From an uncultured Clostridia bacterium (lineage in GTDB: Bacteria; Bacillota; Clostridia; Christensenellales; Borkfalkiaceae), in the NCBI GenBank assembly GCA_944343275.1, contig CALVMH010000004.1:1-64000 (forward strand): 64,000 nucleotides of DNA, written 5' to 3'. Positions 26,062-34,141 of the stretch are shown piece by piece; the first letter of the stretch is position 1, and every line of letters starts with the position of its first letter. A model generated the notes under the pieces. The model worked only from the letters and a program-made list of their open reading frames with translations. It ran no database searches and was not told the DNA's origin. Position numbers and translations under genes: made by a program.

Positions 26062-26654
26062 AGGAAGCGGGCGGCGTGACGGCGGACAACTTTCAAAGCG
26101 GGCAGGGGAAATTGTGGCTGGCGGTGCTCATCGTCTCGCCCGTTCTGGCGGCGGCGTTCGCGGCGTTCGCCGTGCTCTATGCGGACGACGGTCCCGTCGT
26201 TCTCATCGGCTGCATCCTCATCGCGCTCGCGGCGCTGGCGCTCTTTTGCGTCTGCATCGCCGCGGCGAAGAAGGTGACCTCCCGCTGGACGGCGGACGAG
26301 GAGGGCGTTTCCTATTTTTGCTGCGGGCGCAGGAAGGTCTTTCTCAGATGGGAGGACATCCGCGAGGCGGGGTTTTTGTACCTCGGCGGCGAGGCGCGTT
26401 CCTCCCGCGTCAGGCTGTATTGGTCGGCGGCAGAACTGCGCGGCAGGCTGAAAGGCGGCAGGCTCGCGGGGCGTGCGGCGGGGCTGGACGCCAACCGCAC
26501 GGGCGCACAGATGATCGTCTATCCCGTTCCCGCGTTCTACGGGGAGGGCGGCGGCATCCTGTATCCCGACGACGATCCGCTCATCGCCTTCACCCGCACG
26601 CACGCAAGGCGCCCCCTGCGGCATGAGGGATTTTTGCACGGAACACAGGACTGA
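26058..26654 (+). CDS. Small membrane protein with PH-like cytoplasmic domain, 198 aa
   Basis: Family not recognised with certainty. Two adjacent membrane helices (residues ~17-43 and 50-72) are followed by a soluble domain starting SRWTADEEGVSYFCCGRRKVFLRWEDIREAG, a pattern seen in bacterial PH-like membrane proteins. It starts at an ATGA overlap with the upstream gene, so it is translated in the same operon, and ends before a bidirectional terminator. A regulatory or assembly role for the activase system is possible but unproven. Confidence 0.7.
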   Translation: MKEAGGVTADNFQSGQGKLWLAVLIVSPVLAAAFAAFAVLYADDGPVVLIGCILIALAALALFCVCIAAAKKVTSRWTADEEGVSYFCCGRRKVFLRWEDIREAGFLYLGGEARSSRVRLYWSAAELRGRLKGGRLAGRAAGLDANRTGAQMIVYPVPAFYGEGGGILYPDDDPLIAFTRTHARRPLRHEGFLHGTQD

Positions 26655-26664
26655 CAATGCAGCG

Positions 26665-26697
26665 GCAAAGCGCCGCCCCGACGGGGCGGCGCTTTGC
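26665..26697 (+). terminator. Bidirectional terminator hairpin
   Basis: Perfect 15-bp stem (26665-26679 with 26683-26697) and loop GAC between the convergent activase operon and the DUF4363 gene. T runs are weak on both sides. Confidence 0.6.
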
Positions 26698-26698
26698 G

Positions 26699-27076
26699 CT
26701 AAAAGATGTTGGCGGGCGTGGGGCGGTAGGCATCGGGAAAGGTCTCGGAAAGGTGCAGCAGCGCTTCGAGTTTGCTGCGGGCAAGGGGGTACTCCCGTTC
26801 GGCAATGAGGCGCACCGTCTCCGCAAGGGTGCTGTCCACGCGCGCGACGTCGTTGTGGGGCAGGAAAATTTGCAGCCGTTCCTTGCGCGCATCCCAGGAG
26901 GTCTGTACGGCGCGCGCGTCTTCATAGTTGGCGCGCTCCTCGTCCGCCTTGTTGTAGAGGTCGCAAAGTTCGGCGCGGAAGTCGGCGAACGCCTTTTCCA
27001 CATAGAAGTGTTCAAAGAGCGCCGCGCCCGTCAGCAGGGTGAGGGCGGCAAGGATACAGCACAAAGAACGGATCAT
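26699..27076 (-). CDS. DUF4363-like small anchored protein, 125 aa
   Basis: The product has an N-terminal membrane helix (MIRSLCCILAALTLLTGAAL) and an extracytoplasmic helical domain (FADFRAELCDLYNKADEERANYEDARAVQTSWDARKERLQIFLPHNDVARVD...). That layout and its position directly after a DUF421 gene match DUF4363, which is commonly found beside DUF421 in Clostridia. The start at 27076 was chosen because residues upstream are not hydrophobic and overlap the preceding gene. Function is unknown; a link to spore or envelope physiology has been suggested for the pair in general. Confidence 0.7.
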   Translation of the reverse strand: MIRSLCCILAALTLLTGAALFEHFYVEKAFADFRAELCDLYNKADEERANYEDARAVQTSWDARKERLQIFLPHNDVARVDSTLAETVRLIAEREYPLARSKLEALLHLSETFPDAYRPTPANIF

Positions 27077-27102
27077 ATATGTATGGGGAACGCGCCGCGC
27101 GG

Positions 27103-27792
27103 CTACCACGCCGTCCCCTGCGGATACTGCGCGCAAAAGGTCGTGAACTTTTTGCCCTTTTCCTGCAAATACATCTTCCCCGTGCCGTCGGCGGTGAGTA
27201 CCAGCACGCGGCGCACGTCCTTCACGCCCCGTTCGCGCAGCAGGGTGCGGAAAAATTCTTCGCCGAGTCCCGAAAGCGCGATGTTCTTCCTGTCGAACTT
27301 GCCGTTGTCCACGATGACCAGCGGAAGGGACGTCTGCCGCGCTTCGTAGTCCGCCTTGGGCAGCGCGGAGAAGGTGCCGTTGGATTCATAGAGCGCATAG
27401 TCGATGCAGTCCAGGGAAAAATATCCCGCCGCGCGCAGCGATTCGATGAGGTCGGAGACGTCGAGGTTGTTGCGCTTCAACTGATAGTCGTCGATGCCGT
27501 CGCGGTTGATGACGACGCTGGGTTTGCCGCTCAGCAGTCCTTTGACGGGTTTGACTTTCAGATCGAGCAGCGTGACGAGTTCGTGCAGGACGAAGATGGC
27601 AAGGACGGAGACGACGCCGTACAGAAGGGGGATGGAGGTGTCCGCCATCGGGATGCAGGCGAGCTCGGCGATGAGCAGGGTGATGACGAGTTCGAAGGGC
27701 TGCATCTCTCCGATTTGCCGCTTTCCCATGAGGCGCATGACGACGAGCAGCACGACGAACACGATCGCCGTGCGGATCATGACGAGGACCAT
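27103..27792 (-). CDS. DUF421 (YetF/YrbG-type) membrane protein
   Basis: A 229-residue protein with three membrane helices in the first ~75 residues, containing the family motif VVMRLMGKRQIGEMQPFELVITLLIAELACIPM, then a cytoplasmic alpha/beta domain with LLSGKPSVVINRDGIDDYQLKRNNLDVSDLIESLR. DUF421 proteins are widespread in spore formers and some affect spore germination or membrane properties. I start at 27792 (MVLVMIRT...), since homologues typically begin with this Mxx-xIRT pattern; an in-frame ATG at 27780 is also possible and neither has an obvious ribosome-binding site. It precedes the DUF4363 gene by 26 bp in one transcript. Confidence 0.88.
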   Translation of the reverse strand: MVLVMIRTAIVFVVLLVVMRLMGKRQIGEMQPFELVITLLIAELACIPMADTSIPLLYGVVSVLAIFVLHELVTLLDLKVKPVKGLLSGKPSVVINRDGIDDYQLKRNNLDVSDLIESLRAAGYFSLDCIDYALYESNGTFSALPKADYEARQTSLPLVIVDNGKFDRKNIALSGLGEEFFRTLLRERGVKDVRRVLVLTADGTGKMYLQEKGKKFTTFCAQYPQGTAW

Positions 27793-27835
27793 GCAAACAG
27801 CATGCGTATTTTTCGGAAAAGGTATGCGAAATCGG

Positions 27836-27863
27836 TTGCATTTTCCGCGGAATGTGATATAAT
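27836..27863 (+). promoter_or_regulatory. Promoter of the THF riboswitch-folT transcript
   Basis: -35 TTGCAT (27836-27841), 16-bp spacer, -10 TATAAT (27858-27863), with +1 near 27870, at the first base of the riboswitch. Confidence 0.8.
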
Positions 27864-27870
27864 GATGCAC

Positions 27871-27960
27871 AGAAGAGTAGCCAAGGCGCGTTAAGTGCTG
27901 CGAAACGGGACGTTGTTCGCAGACGAAAGGGAAACCTGCGGTGCCGCGGCGCGTCCGCTC
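27871..27960 (+). promoter_or_regulatory. Tetrahydrofolate riboswitch
   Basis: The leader matches the THF riboswitch: AGAGTAG at its 5' side, GGCGCGTTAAGTG, the core ACGGGACGTTGT, GACGAAAGGGAAACCTGCGGTG and the closing CGTCCGCTC. It sits between a promoter and a folate ECF transporter gene, the typical location. Binding of reduced folate is expected to turn expression down. The expression platform is probably the hairpin at 27987-28012, which contains the ribosome-binding site. Confidence 0.92.
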
Positions 27961-27986
27961 AAATCGTGTTTTTCACCTTTTCGCGG

Positions 27987-28012
27987 ACCTTCCAACTTTC
28001 GGGAGGTTTTTT
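27987..28012 (+). terminator. Riboswitch expression platform: hairpin with RBS and T6
   Basis: ACCTTCC (27987-27993) pairs with GGGAGGT (28001-28007), followed by six T residues. The 3' arm is also the folT ribosome-binding site, so the hairpin could both terminate transcription and hide the site. Confidence 0.7.
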
Positions 28013-28015
28013 CTT

Positions 28016-28672
28016 ATGCAATCGCAAGCCGCAGCAACGTATCCTGCATGGAAGAGGGTGCTCTTTTCCGACTTCATGCTCTCGCGCGGGAAGGCGCAGC
28101 GCATCGCCACGGTGGGCGTGATGACGGCGCTGTGCATCGTCGCCAACATGTTCCTCGAAGTGAAATTTTTCGATGTGCAGTTCTCGTTCACCATCTTTGT
28201 TTCCGTGCTCACGGGCATGCTCATCGGTCCGCTGTTCGGCTTCGCCGCCGTATTTTTGGGCGACTTTTTGGGGTATGTCTACAACAGCTGGGGCTATATC
28301 TACATGCCGTGGGTAGGGCTCTCGTCCGCGCTCTTCGCGCTCATCGCGGGGCTGCTGATGGGGGTCCGCATCCAGAAGAAATGGGGCATTTACGCAAAAC
28401 TTGCGCTCATCTGCCTTGTGACGTTCTTCGTCTGTACGGCGGGGGTGAACAGCGCGGGGTTCTATTTTTACAACAAGTATTCCGGGTTCTCCACGGCGGT
28501 CATCGACTATGCGGAGGCGCATTTCGGCGGCACGGTCAGCTATTTTGCCTATGTGTGCTACCGCCTCATCTTCAAGTTGCAGATCCTCAACAGCGTCGTC
28601 AATTACGCGCTGCTGTTTGCGGCGGTGCCCCTCATCAATGTGCTGGGGGCAAGGAATGCTCCGTTGCAGTGA
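28016..28672 (+). CDS. folT: Folate ECF transporter substrate-binding (S) component
   Basis: A 218-residue membrane protein with about six helices, the S component of an energy-coupling-factor transporter. The helix-1 region KAQRIATVGVMTALCIVANMFL and the following FDVQFSFTIFVSVLTGMLIGPLFGFAAVFLGDFLGYVYNSWGYIYMPWVGLSSALFALI match FolT-type S units. It would bind folate or 5-formyl-THF and use the shared EcfA-EcfA'-EcfT module encoded elsewhere. The THF riboswitch upstream independently supports folate as substrate. GGGAGG precedes the ATG within the switch hairpin. A terminator follows. Confidence 0.93.
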   Translation: MQSQAAATYPAWKRVLFSDFMLSRGKAQRIATVGVMTALCIVANMFLEVKFFDVQFSFTIFVSVLTGMLIGPLFGFAAVFLGDFLGYVYNSWGYIYMPWVGLSSALFALIAGLLMGVRIQKKWGIYAKLALICLVTFFVCTAGVNSAGFYFYNKYSGFSTAVIDYAEAHFGGTVSYFAYVCYRLIFKLQILNSVVNYALLFAAVPLINVLGARNAPLQ

Positions 28673-28694
28673 CATACAAATTCATGCAAAATCG

Positions 28695-28726
28695 ACCCGA
28701 TGGCGTCCATCGGGTTGACTTTTTTT
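28695..28726 (+). terminator. Terminator of folT
   Basis: Nine-bp stem ACCCGATGG/CCATCGGGT (28695-28703, 28707-28715), then TGAC and seven T residues. It overlaps the -35 box of the lgt promoter. Confidence 0.7.
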
Positions 28727-28744
28727 GTCCGTGCATGATATAAT
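28715..28744 (+). promoter_or_regulatory. Promoter of the lgt operon
   Basis: -35 TTGACT (28715-28720), 18-bp spacer, -10 TATAAT (28739-28744). The -35 is shared with the 3' end of the folT terminator. Confidence 0.7.
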
Positions 28745-28771
28745 GGCGTTGAGATTTTTGCAGGAGCCATT

Positions 28772-29836
28772 ATGACAACTTCCTTGCTCGCCGTCACGTT
28801 TGGCGCAAACGAGAGGGGGATCATCCTCTTCGGGTTTGAAATTTATTATTACGCCATCTGCATCGTCTGCGGCATGATCCTTGCGGCGGGGCTTTCCGCG
28901 CTGCTCATGAAGCGCAGGAACATGTCGACCGATCTCATTTTCCTGCTCTTTGTGGTGTGCATTCCCACGGCGATCGTCGGTGCGCGGCTCTTTTCCTGTC
29001 TGACCGACCCCAACCTCGGCATCGCGCGCTTTTTTGATTTCCGCGACGGCGGCTTGTCCATCACGGGCGGCGTCATCGGCGGTGTGGCGGCGGGGCTCGT
29101 CGTCTGTCTCATCAAGAAGGTCAATTTCCTGCGCGCGGCGGACTGCGTGGTCATCAACATCCTCATCGCGCAGTCGCTGGGCAGATGGGGGAACTTCTTC
29201 AATGCAGAAGTGTACGGCGGCGTTGTGGAGGATCCTGCGCTGCAATGGTTCCCGCTCGCCGTTCCCATCAGCTCCCTGCCCGATGTGTTCGGCATCGGTT
29301 CCTTCTCCGATCCGAACGCCACATGGCATTACGCCTTTTTCTTCTATGAATCCATGCTCAACCTCATCGGCTGGGCGATCCTTTTCACCTTCACATGGTT
29401 CCGGAAGAGCAAGCCCAACGGCATCTCCGCCTGTTTGTATTTTGTCTGGTACGGAACGGTGCGCTCCGTCATGGAGCCGCTGCGCGATCCCGAGTTCATC
29501 CTCGACAAGGGCGGCATTCCGTGGTCGCTCGTCTTTTCCGTTCTCATGGTGGGGCTGGGCATCTGCGCCATCCTGCTCCTGATGATCTTCAACTTCCGAA
29601 AGGAAAAGGCGTTCATCGGCAGCCGCGTGGGGGAGCCGTGCGGTATCACGGCGTATATGACGCCCTACAAAGACGACAAGCCGTACTATTCCAAGATCAA
29701 CATGTTCGGCGACAAGTACCCGCCCAAGCCCTCCAAGGAGGAGCTGAAAGCGGAGCGCGAACGGGAAAAGGCACAGAAGAAGCCGCCGAAGGACGGCGCC
29801 CCGCCCGCCGCGCCCGGCGGAGGGGATGCCTCATGA
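28772..29836 (+). CDS. lgt: Prolipoprotein diacylglyceryl transferase
   Basis: Lgt transfers diacylglycerol from phosphatidylglycerol to the lipobox cysteine of prolipoproteins, the first step of lipoprotein maturation. The 354-residue product has seven predicted helices and the Lgt signature around ARLFSCLTDPNLGI, DGGLSITGGVIGG and AQSLGRWGNFFNAEVYGG, containing the conserved Arg and Asn. It is longer than usual because of a ~60-residue charged and Pro-rich C-terminal tail (KPSKEELKAERER...). AGGAG precedes the ATG. Its stop codon overlaps pncB (ATGA). The window contains several lipoproteins that would be substrates. Confidence 0.95.
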   Translation: MTTSLLAVTFGANERGIILFGFEIYYYAICIVCGMILAAGLSALLMKRRNMSTDLIFLLFVVCIPTAIVGARLFSCLTDPNLGIARFFDFRDGGLSITGGVIGGVAAGLVVCLIKKVNFLRAADCVVINILIAQSLGRWGNFFNAEVYGGVVEDPALQWFPLAVPISSLPDVFGIGSFSDPNATWHYAFFFYESMLNLIGWAILFTFTWFRKSKPNGISACLYFVWYGTVRSVMEPLRDPEFILDKGGIPWSLVFSVLMVGLGICAILLLMIFNFRKEKAFIGSRVGEPCGITAYMTPYKDDKPYYSKINMFGDKYPPKPSKEELKAEREREKAQKKPPKDGAPPAAPGGGDAS

Positions 29837-31302
29837 GGAACCTCACCCTGCTGACCGATCTCTACCAGCTCACGATGGGACAGGGATACTTCAACGAGGG
29901 AAAGCATGAACAGCGCGCCGTGTTCGACGTGTTCTTCCGTCCCAACCGCCTCATCACCTATTCCGTCGCCGCGGGCATGGAACAGGCGGCGGAGTATCTC
30001 GAAAATTTGCATTTTTCCGAGGACGACCTCGCCTATCTGCGCACGCTCGGCATGTTCTCGGAGGACTATCTTGCCTGTCTCAAAGACCTGCGCTTCACGG
30101 GGGACGTGCGCGCCGTGCGGGAAGGGGAGATCGTCTTTCCCTATGAACCCATCTTCACTGTCTCGGCTCCCATGCTTGAAGCGCAGCTCGCGGAGACGGC
30201 GCTTCTGACCTTCATCAACCATCAGACGCTCATCGCATCCAAGGCGGCGAAGATCTGCGCGGCGGCGGGCGGCGGCGTCATGGAGTTCGGACTGCGCCGC
30301 GCGCAGGGGGCGGACGCAGGCATCTACGGCGCGCGCGCCGCCATCATCGGCGGCTGCGTGGGCACCTCCAACGTCTATGCGGGGAAATTGTTCGGCGTGC
30401 CCGTTTCGGGGACGATGGCGCACAGCTGGGTGATGAACTTTCCCTCCGAGCTGGAAGCCTTCCGCGCCTATGCAAACAGTTTTCCGACGGGCTGCCTGCT
30501 GCTCGTCGACACATACGATACGCTCCGCAGCGGCGTTCCCAACGCCATCACGGTGTTCCGCGAACTGCGGGAGAAGGGGTATGAACCCGTGGGCATCCGC
30601 CTCGATTCGGGCGACCTTGCCTATCTCTCCAAAAAGGCGCGCGAGATGCTCGACGAGGCGGGTTTCGACAGGGCGATCATCTGCGCTTCGGGCGATCTGG
30701 ACGAGACGCTCATCCGTTCTTTGAAGGAGCAGGGCGCGCGCATCGACACCTGGGGCGTCGGCACAAAACTCATCACGAGCGCGGACATGCCTGCCCTCGG
30801 CGGCGTCTACAAGCTCGCCGCCGTGTTCGAAAACGGGCGGGAGGTCCCCAAGATCAAGCTCTCCGATACGACGGAGAAGATCACAAATCCGGGCGTCAAA
30901 GAGGTCTACCGCATCTACGACAAGAAGACGGACAAGGCGCTTGCCGACCTCATCGTGCGCGCGGGGGAGACCATCGACGAAGAAAAGCCGCTCACCATTT
31001 TCCACCCCGTCGATACCTGGAAGAAGATGACCATCGAGCACTTCCGCGTGCGCAGCCTGCGGGAAGACCTCTTCCGCGGCGGAAAGCGCGTCGCGCCCGC
31101 AAGGAGTCTTTCCGGGATCGCCGCCTACCGCCGGGAGGAACAGGCGCGGTTCTGGGAGGAGTATCTTCGGCAGGACATGCCGCATATCTATAAAGTGGAC
31201 TTGTCCGACGGGCTTTACCGCCTCAAACAGCGGCTGGTGGAGTCGTTTGGCAGTCATGGAGGGAGCGTGCCGTGTTCGGATTGTACAGCAAAAGGGATGT
31301 AG
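29833..31302 (+). CDS. pncB: Nicotinate phosphoribosyltransferase
   Basis: PncB makes nicotinate mononucleotide from nicotinate and PRPP with ATP, the entry to the NAD salvage pathway. The 489-residue product has TDLYQLTMGQGYF at its start, the active-site region MEFGLRRAQGADAGIYGARAAIIGGCVGTSNVYAGKLFGVPVSGTMAHSWVM and IRLDSGDLAYLSKKAREMLDEAGF, all typical. The C-terminus carries extra Cys residues (PCSDCTAKGM) overlapping the next gene. Translation is coupled to lgt by ATGA. Confidence 0.95.
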   Translation: MRNLTLLTDLYQLTMGQGYFNEGKHEQRAVFDVFFRPNRLITYSVAAGMEQAAEYLENLHFSEDDLAYLRTLGMFSEDYLACLKDLRFTGDVRAVREGEIVFPYEPIFTVSAPMLEAQLAETALLTFINHQTLIASKAAKICAAAGGGVMEFGLRRAQGADAGIYGARAAIIGGCVGTSNVYAGKLFGVPVSGTMAHSWVMNFPSELEAFRAYANSFPTGCLLLVDTYDTLRSGVPNAITVFRELREKGYEPVGIRLDSGDLAYLSKKAREMLDEAGFDRAIICASGDLDETLIRSLKEQGARIDTWGVGTKLITSADMPALGGVYKLAAVFENGREVPKIKLSDTTEKITNPGVKEVYRIYDKKTDKALADLIVRAGETIDEEKPLTIFHPVDTWKKMTIEHFRVRSLREDLFRGGKRVAPARSLSGIAAYRREEQARFWEEYLRQDMPHIYKVDLSDGLYRLKQRLVESFGSHGGSVPCSDCTAKGM

Positions 31303-31739
31303 AAAAGCTCACCGCCCGCCTGCGTGCGGAATATGCCGCCGTGCTCAAAGAACAGCAGGAGGCGGCGGAGACGCTCAAAGCGGAAAACCGCGCGCTTGCG
31401 GCGCGCGTTTCCGAATTGGAAGGGGATCGCGCCGCCGTCGGCGAGGCGCTCATCGCCGCGGAAAAGGCGGCGGGCGAGGCGCAGGGCGCACACGCCGCCG
31501 CGCATGCGAACGGTGAAAAGGAGCTTGCCCTGCTCATTCAGAAGTGCAGGCTTTTATCGGAACGGCTCTCGGCGAAGTATCCCGACGCCGAGGATGTGCA
31601 GGCGTTCGCGGACTTCACGGCGACGCTGCATGCGGACGGGGAGGAGAATTCCCTCGACATGGAAGAGGTGCTCGCGCCCAAAAAGCCGCTCGACCTCGGA
31701 AAGCTCTGCCGCGACCTCGGGCTTATGGAGGAAGAATGA
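31272..31739 (+). CDS. Coiled-coil protein of unknown function, 155 aa
   Basis: Begins with GTG at 31272, preceded by GGAGGGAG, and overlaps the end of pncB by 31 bp. The N-terminus MFGLYSKRDVEKLTARL is followed by a long coiled coil (residues ~10-85, heptads rich in Ala, Glu and Lys) and a short C-terminal region with KPLDLGKLCRDLGLMEEE. There is no signal peptide. I do not recognise the family; the pattern resembles small cytoplasmic coiled-coil proteins that act with cell-division or envelope factors. It lies between pncB and lspA, overlapping both, so it is a fixed member of the lipoprotein-maturation operon. Confidence 0.7.
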   Translation: MFGLYSKRDVEKLTARLRAEYAAVLKEQQEAAETLKAENRALAARVSELEGDRAAVGEALIAAEKAAGEAQGAHAAAHANGEKELALLIQKCRLLSERLSAKYPDAEDVQAFADFTATLHADGEENSLDMEEVLAPKKPLDLGKLCRDLGLMEEE

Positions 31740-32296
31740 AAACATCCTATCGTTCCGTTATGATCGCGCTCGGCGCGGCGCTTCTCATGTGCGTGCTGAT
31801 CGCCGCGGACCTTGTCACCAAGGCGTGGGCAGAGGCGGTCAATATCCGTCAGGGCGACTATGTTCTCGGCATCGTGCGCCTTCTGTACACGTCCAATCCC
31901 GGCATTGCCTTCGGCATCTTCGGCGGGAACGAGCTCGCCATGGAGATCATGAGCTACGTCACCGTCGTGCTTGCCGTGCTCATCATCGTCATGTTTTTTA
32001 CGCTCTTCCGCCGCAACACTCCCGTCAGGTTCTGCCTTGCGGTCGTGGAGGCGGGCGCGCTCGGCAACATTGCGGACAGGTTCTGCCTCGGCTATGTGCG
32101 CGACTTCGTGGACATCTCCCCGCTCGGCTTCGGCATCTGCAACATCGCCGATTTTTTCATTACGGGCGGCATCGTCGCCGTCATCGTGTGCATCCTGTTC
32201 ATCGGCAAAGACGCCGTGTTCCCCCTCACCAAAAAGTGGCGGGAGGAGGCAAAGCGGGAGGATGCCGCGCACGACGCGCACATGAAACATGAATGA
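31736..32296 (+). CDS. lspA: Lipoprotein signal peptidase II
   Basis: LspA cleaves the signal peptide of diacylated prolipoproteins in the membrane. The 186-residue product has four membrane helices. The two catalytic aspartates lie in the conserved motifs GNIADRFCLGYVRDFVDI and CNIADFFITGG. The start is the ATGA overlap with the upstream gene. It shares the operon with lgt, so both steps of lipoprotein maturation are transcribed together. The C-terminal tail is basic and rich in His/Asp. Confidence 0.95.
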   Translation: MKTSYRSVMIALGAALLMCVLIAADLVTKAWAEAVNIRQGDYVLGIVRLLYTSNPGIAFGIFGGNELAMEIMSYVTVVLAVLIIVMFFTLFRRNTPVRFCLAVVEAGALGNIADRFCLGYVRDFVDISPLGFGICNIADFFITGGIVAVIVCILFIGKDAVFPLTKKWREEAKREDAAHDAHMKHE

Positions 32297-33200
32297 GTTT
32301 ACGGCAGACGTTCCCGTGCGTGCGGACGTCTTTATGAGTGAAAAGACGGGTCTGACGCGCTCTGCCGTCAAAAAGCTGGCGGACGAGGGACGTCTGTTTG
32401 CGGACGGCGTGCCCGTCAGGGCGGGCTGCATGCTGAAAGCGGGCGCCCGCGTGGCGCTCGACGTCCCGCCGCCCCGCCCCGTGCGGGCGCAGCCGGAGGA
32501 CCTTCCCGTGGACGTTCTGTATGAAGACGGCGACATCGCCGTCATCAACAAGCCGCGCGGCATGGCGGTCCATGCGGGCGCGGGCAGAACGGACGGAACG
32601 CTCGTCAACGCGCTGCTCTTCCGCCTGAAATCGCTCAGTTCCATCAACGGGGAAGTGCGCCCCGGCATCGTGCACCGCATCGATAAGGACACGACGGGGC
32701 TTCTGGTCGTCGCCGAGAACGATGCGGCGCACCTCTCCCTCGCGCGGCAGATCGCCGAAAAGAGCTGCCGCCGTGAATATTTCGCCCTGCTGGAAGGTGT
32801 CCTCAAAGAGGATGCGGGCAGGGTGGAGACGCTCATCGGGCGCGATCCCAAAGACCGTCTGAAAATGGCGGTCCTCGCGCGGGGCGGGCGGCGCGCAGTC
32901 ACCGGGTTTGCGGTCGCGGAGCGCTTTCCCGCGCACACGCTCGTGCATTTTACGCTGCAAACGGGCAGGACGCATCAGATCCGCGTTCACGCAAAGTATC
33001 TGGGACATCCCGTCGTGGGAGACCGCATATACGGATATAAAAAACAGCGCTTCGCGCTTGAAGGGCAGCTGCTGCACGCCTTCCGCCTGACGCTCACCCA
33101 TCCGCGGACGGGGGAGCAGATGACGTTCGAGGCGCCGCTGCCCGCCGATTTTGCCGGCGTGCTGGAAACGTTGCGGCGGGAGAGGGGAGGACGGTCATGA
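32289..33200 (+). CDS. rluD: RluD-family ribosomal large subunit pseudouridine synthase
   Basis: A 303-residue pseudouridine synthase. Residues ~10-65 form an S4-like RNA-binding domain (TGLTRSAVKKLADEGRLFADG), and the catalytic domain contains RPGIVHRIDKDTTGLLVVAEN, with the nucleophilic Asp in HRIDKDT, plus TGRTHQIRVHAKYLGHPVVGD. In Firmicutes this gene typically follows lspA, as here. Its stop codon overlaps the pyrR start (ATGA). Assignment to RluD rather than other RluA/RluC paralogues is tentative. Confidence 0.92.
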   Translation: MNEFTADVPVRADVFMSEKTGLTRSAVKKLADEGRLFADGVPVRAGCMLKAGARVALDVPPPRPVRAQPEDLPVDVLYEDGDIAVINKPRGMAVHAGAGRTDGTLVNALLFRLKSLSSINGEVRPGIVHRIDKDTTGLLVVAENDAAHLSLARQIAEKSCRREYFALLEGVLKEDAGRVETLIGRDPKDRLKMAVLARGGRRAVTGFAVAERFPAHTLVHFTLQTGRTHQIRVHAKYLGHPVVGDRIYGYKKQRFALEGQLLHAFRLTLTHPRTGEQMTFEAPLPADFAGVLETLRRERGGRS

Positions 33201-33718
33201 ACATGCTCATTTTAAGCGCCGAGGAGATGCGCCGCGCCGTCATGCGGCTCGCCATGCAGGCGGCGGAACTCGGCAAGGGGACGGATTTTGCGCTCATCGG
33301 CATCCGCAAGCGGGGCGTCATCCTCGCGCGCAGGATGCAGGAGGCGATCGCGCGGCTGGAGGGCGTGCGCGTTCCCATGGGCATCCTCGACATCTCCCTT
33401 TACCGCGACGACCTTCTGGGCGGCTGCGACGCCGTATTCAAGGGGAGCGAAGTGGACTTCGACATCGAGGGCAGGAACATCGTGCTGTGCGACGACGTCA
33501 TCTGCACGGGCAGGACGGTGCGTGCGGCGCTCTCGGCGCTCGCCTCCATGGGGCGGGCAAAGACGGTGCGCCTCTTCACCCTCATCGACCGCGGGCACAG
33601 GGAGCTGCCCTTCCGCGCGGACGGCGTGGGCAAAAACGTCCCCACCGCCCGTTCCGAGCGCATCGTGGTGCACTTTACGGAAACGGACGGCGAGGACGCC
33701 GTGCGGCTGTATAAATAA
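33197..33718 (+). CDS. pyrR: Bifunctional pyrimidine attenuation regulator / uracil phosphoribosyltransferase
   Basis: PyrR senses UMP and binds attenuator RNA of pyrimidine genes; it also has weak uracil phosphoribosyltransferase activity. The 173-residue product contains the PRPP-binding motif NIVLCDDVICTGRTVRAAL and the N-terminal signature EEMRRAVMRLAMQ. Following rluD, the common lspA-rluD-pyrR order of Firmicutes is kept. No pyr biosynthesis genes are next to it, so its RNA targets must lie elsewhere. Confidence 0.95.
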   Translation: MNMLILSAEEMRRAVMRLAMQAAELGKGTDFALIGIRKRGVILARRMQEAIARLEGVRVPMGILDISLYRDDLLGGCDAVFKGSEVDFDIEGRNIVLCDDVICTGRTVRAALSALASMGRAKTVRLFTLIDRGHRELPFRADGVGKNVPTARSERIVVHFTETDGEDAVRLYK

Positions 33719-33756
33719 TTTTTTCCGATAAGCGTGCCGAAAACGCCGTGCGTCGC

Positions 33757-33785
33757 TTGTCAAATGCGCGGCGGCGTGGTATAAT
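33757..33785 (+). promoter_or_regulatory. Promoter of the small membrane-protein gene
   Basis: -35 TTGTCA (33757-33762), 17-bp spacer, -10 TATAAT (33780-33785). Confidence 0.75.
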
Positions 33786-33832
33786 AGCAAAAAACGCGGG
33801 GCGCAAAGGCGTCCGCGGAAGGAGTCTGGTCT

Positions 33833-34132
33833 ATGGCAAACAAACAGAGAACGGAAGGCGCGGCAAGGAACGATCTTATCAGGATCTGCTGCTTCATCGC
33901 CCTGCTGCTGGCGGCGGTGCTCATCTTCATCAACAACCTGCTGCCCCTTTGCGGCGTGGAGCTCGGCGGTCCCATTCTGCGGGCGCTGACGCTGGTCAAG
34001 GATCTTGCGCTGCTCATCGGCATCATCTTCGGCGCATTTGCGTTCGCAAGGAGCAAGGGCAAGACGTGGATCATCATCTTCTGGATCGCCGTCGCACTCT
34101 ATGTGGCGAGCGTCATCCTCGGATTGTTCTGA
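33833..34132 (+). CDS. Small integral membrane protein, 99 aa
   Basis: Three hydrophobic helices (residues ~16-38, 53-68, 76-98) separated by short loops. No known family recognised. AAGGAG precedes the ATG. It is transcribed alone from its own promoter and followed by a good terminator, so it is a monocistronic gene between pyrR and der. Confidence 0.75.
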   Translation: MANKQRTEGAARNDLIRICCFIALLLAAVLIFINNLLPLCGVELGGPILRALTLVKDLALLIGIIFGAFAFARSKGKTWIIIFWIAVALYVASVILGLF

Positions 34133-34141
34133 GAGAAAAGG

